A stretch of DNA of 64,000 nucleotides from an uncultured Eubacterium sp. (GTDB lineage: Bacteria > Bacillota_A > Clostridia > Lachnospirales > Lachnospiraceae), in NCBI GenBank assembly GCA_948468465.1, contig CAOKJJ010000001.1:22622-86621 (forward strand), read 5' to 3'. Shown here piece after piece: positions 63,826-64,000 of this stretch; the first letter of the stretch is position 1, and every line of letters starts with the position of its first letter. The notes under the pieces are model-generated. The model searched no databases. It had not been told where the DNA came from and saw nothing but the letters and a program-made list of their open reading frames with translations. Position numbers and translations under genes: made by a program.

Positions 63826-64000
63826 ACCAAATGGTAACAACACACCTCGTATCTGTCCAGATATAAACCATGTTCATTACCACAGTAACACTCTCCGCCA
63901 GCAGTTTCTATTTTGTTTAAAATCTTTATCATTTTCTTTAAATTCTTGTTGCTCACCATTTTGCCTGACCTATAATTACTCTGGTTGCCTGTCACAGAAT
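63826..64000. other. Right edge, nothing assignable
   Basis: Short open frames exist on both strands but none has a recognisable motif together with a good ribosome site. The minus-strand frame here (MVSNKNLKKMIKILNK...) runs into the transposase remnant and is not called. Confidence 0.4.

Noticed and set aside
63777..63995. Minus-strand open frame of 72 codons at the right edge
   Set aside because: Overlaps the transposase remnant, has no recognisable motif and no convincing ribosome site.
1..64000. CRISPR array, tRNA, rRNA, prophage or toxin-antitoxin genes
   Set aside because: None recognised on reading; the only repeats found are those at the arm junction.

Overview
The window looks like a low-GC Gram-positive chromosome, most likely Clostridia and probably Lachnospiraceae. 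This is inferred from AAGGAGG-type ribosome sites, frequent TTG/GTG starts, tightly overlapping genes and the gene families present; no rRNA or tRNA gene is available to confirm it. Almost all of it is one glycan-biosynthesis island of about 54 genes in two divergent arms. The left arm (positions 31245 down to 1) is read leftward and the right arm (32256 to 62978) rightward. The arms diverge from about 1 kb of mostly non-coding DNA. The right end (63074 to 63825) holds decayed transposase fragments, which suggests an island edge.

Left arm, in transcription order: a reversed-order HldE-type heptose kinase/nucleotidyltransferase; a sulfotransferase-like protein; two SPASM radical SAM enzymes; an FkbM methyltransferase; a DegT aminotransferase; a glycosyltransferase; a propeller-like protein; AsnB; a WcbI-type protein; a heparinase II/III protein; the UDP-ManNAcA pair WecC/WecB; further glycosyltransferases; and a second FkbM protein. 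The distal end holds a compact block that resembles a 2-oxoacid dehydrogenase complex: a CitC-like ligase, a fused E1 alpha-beta, a lipoyl/E3-binding domain fused to a NeuD/PglD-type sugar acyltransferase in place of the normal E2 core, lipoate ligase and dihydrolipoamide dehydrogenase. My reading, which is inference, is a dedicated machine that makes an acyl group on a lipoyl arm and passes it to a sugar.

Right arm: GDP-heptose type genes (HddC-GmhB fusion, HddA-like kinase, an SDR epimerase), then methyltransferases, WcbI-type proteins, a sulfotransferase, GT8, GT2, GT4 and GT32-type transferases, radical SAM enzymes, a PIG-L deacetylase, a DUF1919 protein, a WbsX/GH99-like protein, a RgpF-like protein and an acetyltransferase.

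Three architectural themes stand out. First, the junction between the arms carries a pair of perfect 27-bp inverted repeats, each made of two 11-bp arms around a 5-bp asymmetric core, flanking about 330 bp with a promoter-like sequence; this looks like a candidate invertible promoter switch. Second, about fifteen otherwise unrelated enzymes carry the same kind of small Rossmann-like module (I-Y/W-G-x-G), and three small proteins resemble that module alone. Third, no multi-pass membrane protein, flippase, polymerase or priming transferase is seen, which favours cytoplasmic glycosylation of a protein such as flagellin, or a supporting role to machinery outside the window.
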